Below, piece by piece: positions 61,578-64,000 of a stretch of 64,000 nucleotides of DNA. The notes under the pieces were generated by a model. It was not told where the DNA came from, did no database searches, and saw nothing but the letters and a program-made list of their open reading frames with translations. The stretch lies in NCBI RefSeq assembly GCF_002024165.1, contig NZ_MWQN01000002.1, positions 372,001 to 436,000 of the forward strand, in the 5' to 3' direction. Position 1 is the first letter of the stretch. Each line of letters begins with the position of its first letter. This stretch comes from Embleya scabrispora (lineage in GTDB: Bacteria > Actinomycetota > Actinomycetes > Streptomycetales > Streptomycetaceae). A program made the translations under genes and the position numbers.

Positions 61578-62486
61578 TCAGCGCAGCTTGAGCTGCTTGA
61601 AGTGCCGTTTGCGCCCACCCGGTACCGGCCGGATCCGGCTGCGGCCGTGGAAGAAGGCCCAGTTGTCGAAGATCACCACCGTGCCGGCGGTCCAGTGCAC
61701 GCCGAACATGGCGGCCGGGTCGTACATCGCGTCCAGCAGGTCCTGGATCGCGCCGCGCACCGTCTCGGATCCGACCGCCTCCGCCGACCCGGTGTAGCGC
61801 CAGCGCAGCACCTCGGCGCCGAAGTCGCGGAAGCAGAACACCGGCAGCCCGTCGCGCCGGGAGAACATCGGCGGCCCGGTCGGGAAGTCGTGGCAGTTCG
61901 TGGCCGCCAGCACGTCCAGTTCGAGCGCGGACAATTTCGCCTTCACCGCCGCCATGGGTACGAACACCGTCTGCCCGCCGCGGTCGCGTTCGGGTGGCTC
62001 GACGCACATCAGGGCGATCAGGCGGGGCTGCTTGGACAGCGGATGCACGGCGATCTCGGTGTGCAGGTTCAGGTGGTTCGCGGCGATCAGCGCCAGGTCG
62101 TAGCGGGTGGTCCCGGGTTGGTCGTGGCGCAGGTTGAGCACGGCGCGCCGCTCCACGTAGGGCCGCAGTTCGGCGTTGATCTCGGTCTCCATCACGGCGC
62201 CGAGCGCCGCGCCGAGGGCGAGGAATTCGGTGGTGCTCGGGCAACGGTCGAAGTCGAGCCGGACGATGCCGCGGCGGGCCAGCGCGGTGCGCACCAGCGG
62301 TACGGTGCGCGCGATCGTGTCGGCGACCATCCGCAGCCGGGGCAGTCCGTCCGGTTCCGGCAACCAGCGCGCGCCGTCGAGCAGGATCTCGCGGTGCGCG
62401 ACGTGCGGGTGACAGGGCTGTTCGACGAACGAACCGGTGAGCGTCGCGGGCCGGTCGTCGAGGCGAGGTACGAGGGCGGCGGGCAT
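61578..62486 (-). CDS. TauD/asparagine-oxygenase-like Fe(II)/2-oxoglutarate dioxygenase
   Basis: A 302-residue dioxygenase. The 2-His-1-carboxylate facial triad is His142-x-Glu144 in LNLHTEIAVHP with distal His280 in FDNWAFFHGRSRI, and Arg284 is placed to bind 2-oxoglutarate. HxE rather than HxD is the pattern of the CAS/AsnO/VioC hydroxylases of amino acids in peptides and antibiotics. Between the MBL-fold gene and the precursor gene (55 and 82 base gaps) it is the likely tailoring hydroxylase, acting on the precursor or on a free amino acid. GGAGG before the ATG. Confidence 0.88.
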   Translation of the reverse strand: MPAALVPRLDDRPATLTGSFVEQPCHPHVAHREILLDGARWLPEPDGLPRLRMVADTIARTVPLVRTALARRGIVRLDFDRCPSTTEFLALGAALGAVMETEINAELRPYVERRAVLNLRHDQPGTTRYDLALIAANHLNLHTEIAVHPLSKQPRLIALMCVEPPERDRGGQTVFVPMAAVKAKLSALELDVLAATNCHDFPTGPPMFSRRDGLPVFCFRDFGAEVLRWRYTGSAEAVGSETVRGAIQDLLDAMYDPAAMFGVHWTAGTVVIFDNWAFFHGRSRIRPVPGGRKRHFKQLKLR

Positions 62487-62541
62487 GGTGTCCTCCCGAA
62501 TCGGGGCGGCGGGGGCGAAGTCGGGGTCGGCGGCGGGCGGA

Positions 62542-63993
62542 TCAGTCCCGGGACAGCGGCGCGGCGCCCGCGACGATCGGTTCCCGGGCGTCGTACGGCC
62601 AGCGGTGACCGGCCCGCCGGATCGGCACCGGGGCCCCCGCCACCTCGTGGACCGCGTCGCCCGGCCGCAGCAGCAGTACGTCGACGGCGGAGCCGAGCAG
62701 GCCGCCCGGCATCTCCGTGCGCCGCCGGGCCGCGGTCGCGACACGTTCGGGACAGGGGTCGAACCCGTGGGCCTCGCCGCCGGTTTCGTCCAGTCGGGGA
62801 CCGAGTCCCGCCCGCCAGTACCACGGCGCGCCGCCGTCGGCGTACGGCACGAGCAGCCGGGCGCCCCAGCGTTCGGCGATGTCGACCGCCTCGTCCGGGG
62901 TGGTCATCAGCCGTTGTCGGCAGTTCCACTGGTCGGGCGGCACGAACGCCAGGTAGCGCGCGACCGAGGTGAACAGCAGCTGCACCGGGTACATCAGCCA
63001 GCCCCGGTATCCGCAGAACACCGCGTCGACCGGGCCGAGTCGGGTGCGCGCCTGGGCGGCGACCTCGCGCACCTCCCCCTGCGCGTCGCGCCCGGAGTCG
63101 GCCAGGAAGGCCGCGGATCCGGTCGGGGTGCGGACCAGGTAGGTGTTGCCGTGATTGCGGATGCCCGGGTGCAACACCGGTCCGTCGGTGGGCTGTTCGC
63201 CGTGGAAGGGCAGTGCGTGCACCTCGATGTCGCCGATCGTGGTGCGCTGCCACCAGTCGAGTTCGACGACGTGCTCGAAGCCGAGTTCCCGGATCCGGCG
63301 GGCGAGGTCGACGGTCAGTACGGTCTCCCGCTCCACGCGCGGTACCACCACGCGGGTGTCGGGCGGCAGCCGCAACAGGGAGGCGGGCGCGAAGTGGTCG
63401 GGGTGGGAGTGGGTGATCAGGACCGCGTCGACGCGGCCGAGGTCGGCGGGCCGCAGCGGCTGGTAGTCGGGCGGATGGGCGCGGTCGTGCGCGAAGAACA
63501 GCGGATCGACCACGACGGCGCTGCGCCGCGAACGCACCACGACCGTGTTGTGCCCGACGAACTCCAGCTCGCCGCAGGCGGGTTCGGCCTGCGGATCGGC
63601 CACGGCCGGCAGCACGAACCCCTCGTCGCGCAGCACGTCCAGGAACGTGGCGGCGCGCGGATCACCGCCCGCGACCACGCTCGACCCGGCCGCCGTCTCC
63701 TCGACCGGCGCGCTCAGCGCGGCGATCAGCGTGTGCACCCACGGCCAGTCGTGGTCGCCGAACTCGAACCGACGGGCCCGACCGTCCGCGGCGGCGCTGA
63801 CGGTGAGCCCGCGCGGGCGGGCCCGGGCCGGGTCGGGGAAGAGCAGGTCGGCCCGCAACTCCCAGGCCGGGCCGATCGTTCGGCCCGGACGCGCGGTCCG
63901 CCGGAAGGCGGGCTCGGCGACCGCGCGCCGGAGCAGTTCGGGGCCCATCCGGACCAGGTCGTCGAATCCGTGCCGCCGTACGTGCCGCAGCAC
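62542..63993 (-). CDS. MBL-fold metallo-hydrolase with ~150-residue N-terminal extension
   Basis: At least 483 residues. The metallo-beta-lactamase fold starts near 140 with ELEFVGHNTVVVRSRRSAVV. The metal motif LITHSHPDHF gives His195, His197, Asp199 and His200. ALPFHGEQPTDG and NHGNTYLVRTPTGSAAFLADSG follow as in UlaG/CMP-NeuAc-hydroxylase-like members. The N-terminal ~140 residues are of no family I recognise. It is first in the leftward RiPP unit. Its GTG start lies 7 bases from the window end and the frame remains open, so the gene may be longer. It may act as a peptidase, lactonase or thioester hydrolase in maturation, unassigned. Confidence 0.82.
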   Translation of the reverse strand: MLRHVRRHGFDDLVRMGPELLRRAVAEPAFRRTARPGRTIGPAWELRADLLFPDPARARPRGLTVSAAADGRARRFEFGDHDWPWVHTLIAALSAPVEETAAGSSVVAGGDPRAATFLDVLRDEGFVLPAVADPQAEPACGELEFVGHNTVVVRSRRSAVVVDPLFFAHDRAHPPDYQPLRPADLGRVDAVLITHSHPDHFAPASLLRLPPDTRVVVPRVERETVLTVDLARRIRELGFEHVVELDWWQRTTIGDIEVHALPFHGEQPTDGPVLHPGIRNHGNTYLVRTPTGSAAFLADSGRDAQGEVREVAAQARTRLGPVDAVFCGYRGWLMYPVQLLFTSVARYLAFVPPDQWNCRQRLMTTPDEAVDIAERWGARLLVPYADGGAPWYWRAGLGPRLDETGGEAHGFDPCPERVATAARRRTEMPGGLLGSAVDVLLLRPGDAVHEVAGAPVPIRRAGHRWPYDAREPIVAGAAPLSRD

Positions 63994-64000
63994 CGGCGCG

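Overview
The window is chromosomal DNA of a very high-GC actinomycete, most likely a streptomycete or close relative. The signs are: strong G/C bias at third codon positions in nearly every gene, many GTG starts, chitin-degrading enzymes next to DasR-type operator sequences, a sugar ABC operon ending in a ROK repressor, and many oxidoreductase, hydrolase and regulator genes of streptomycete type. I saw no rRNA, tRNA, CRISPR array or insertion sequence.

Layout. 0-6 kb: an alpha/beta-hydrolase/SDR fusion, a Cmx-type efflux pump, a broken ornithine carbamoyltransferase gene, and a secreted intradiol dioxygenase with a chitin-binding module next to an AraC regulator. 6-13 kb: a chitin locus (GH18 protein, lytic polysaccharide monooxygenase, second GH18 protein) with two dre-like operators, plus a permease remnant. 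13-18.5 kb: secreted and cytoplasmic hydrolases, an ArsR-like regulator divergent from a 3-hydroxyisobutyrate-dehydrogenase-like enzyme, and two small membrane proteins. 19-23.6 kb: a xylose-type ABC operon (binding protein, ATPase, permease, ROK regulator). 23.9-28.9 kb: an SDR, then a three-gene unit (DUF262 protein, DUF3696 ATPase, unknown protein) of visibly lower GC, lying between a decayed dehydrogenase and a decayed lipase. This looks like an acquired defence-type island.

29-51 kb: a PP2C phosphatase, a lipoprotein hydrolase, a fabG-maoC-reductase operon behind a perfect palindrome, a WD40-like protein, a VanX-like dipeptidase, a secreted alkaline phosphatase, a Vat-like acetyltransferase, a TetR/carboxymuconolactone decarboxylase pair with two operators, a siderophore-interacting protein, 3-hydroxyisobutyryl-CoA hydrolase, glutamate decarboxylase, an AAA ATPase and a pentapeptide-repeat protein. 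51-56 kb: a MOSC protein facing a 1424-residue assimilatory nitrate reductase fused to a CysJ-like flavoprotein.

56.7-64 kb: a RiPP cluster. A LanB elimination-domain protein and a LanC cyclase run rightward. Running leftward toward them are an MBL-fold hydrolase, a TauD-like Fe(II)/2-oxoglutarate dioxygenase, a 92-residue candidate precursor ending in STIMCCW, and a LanB glutamylation subunit split by an apparent one-base frameshift. This cluster and the DUF262/DUF3696 unit are the best candidates for undescribed biology.
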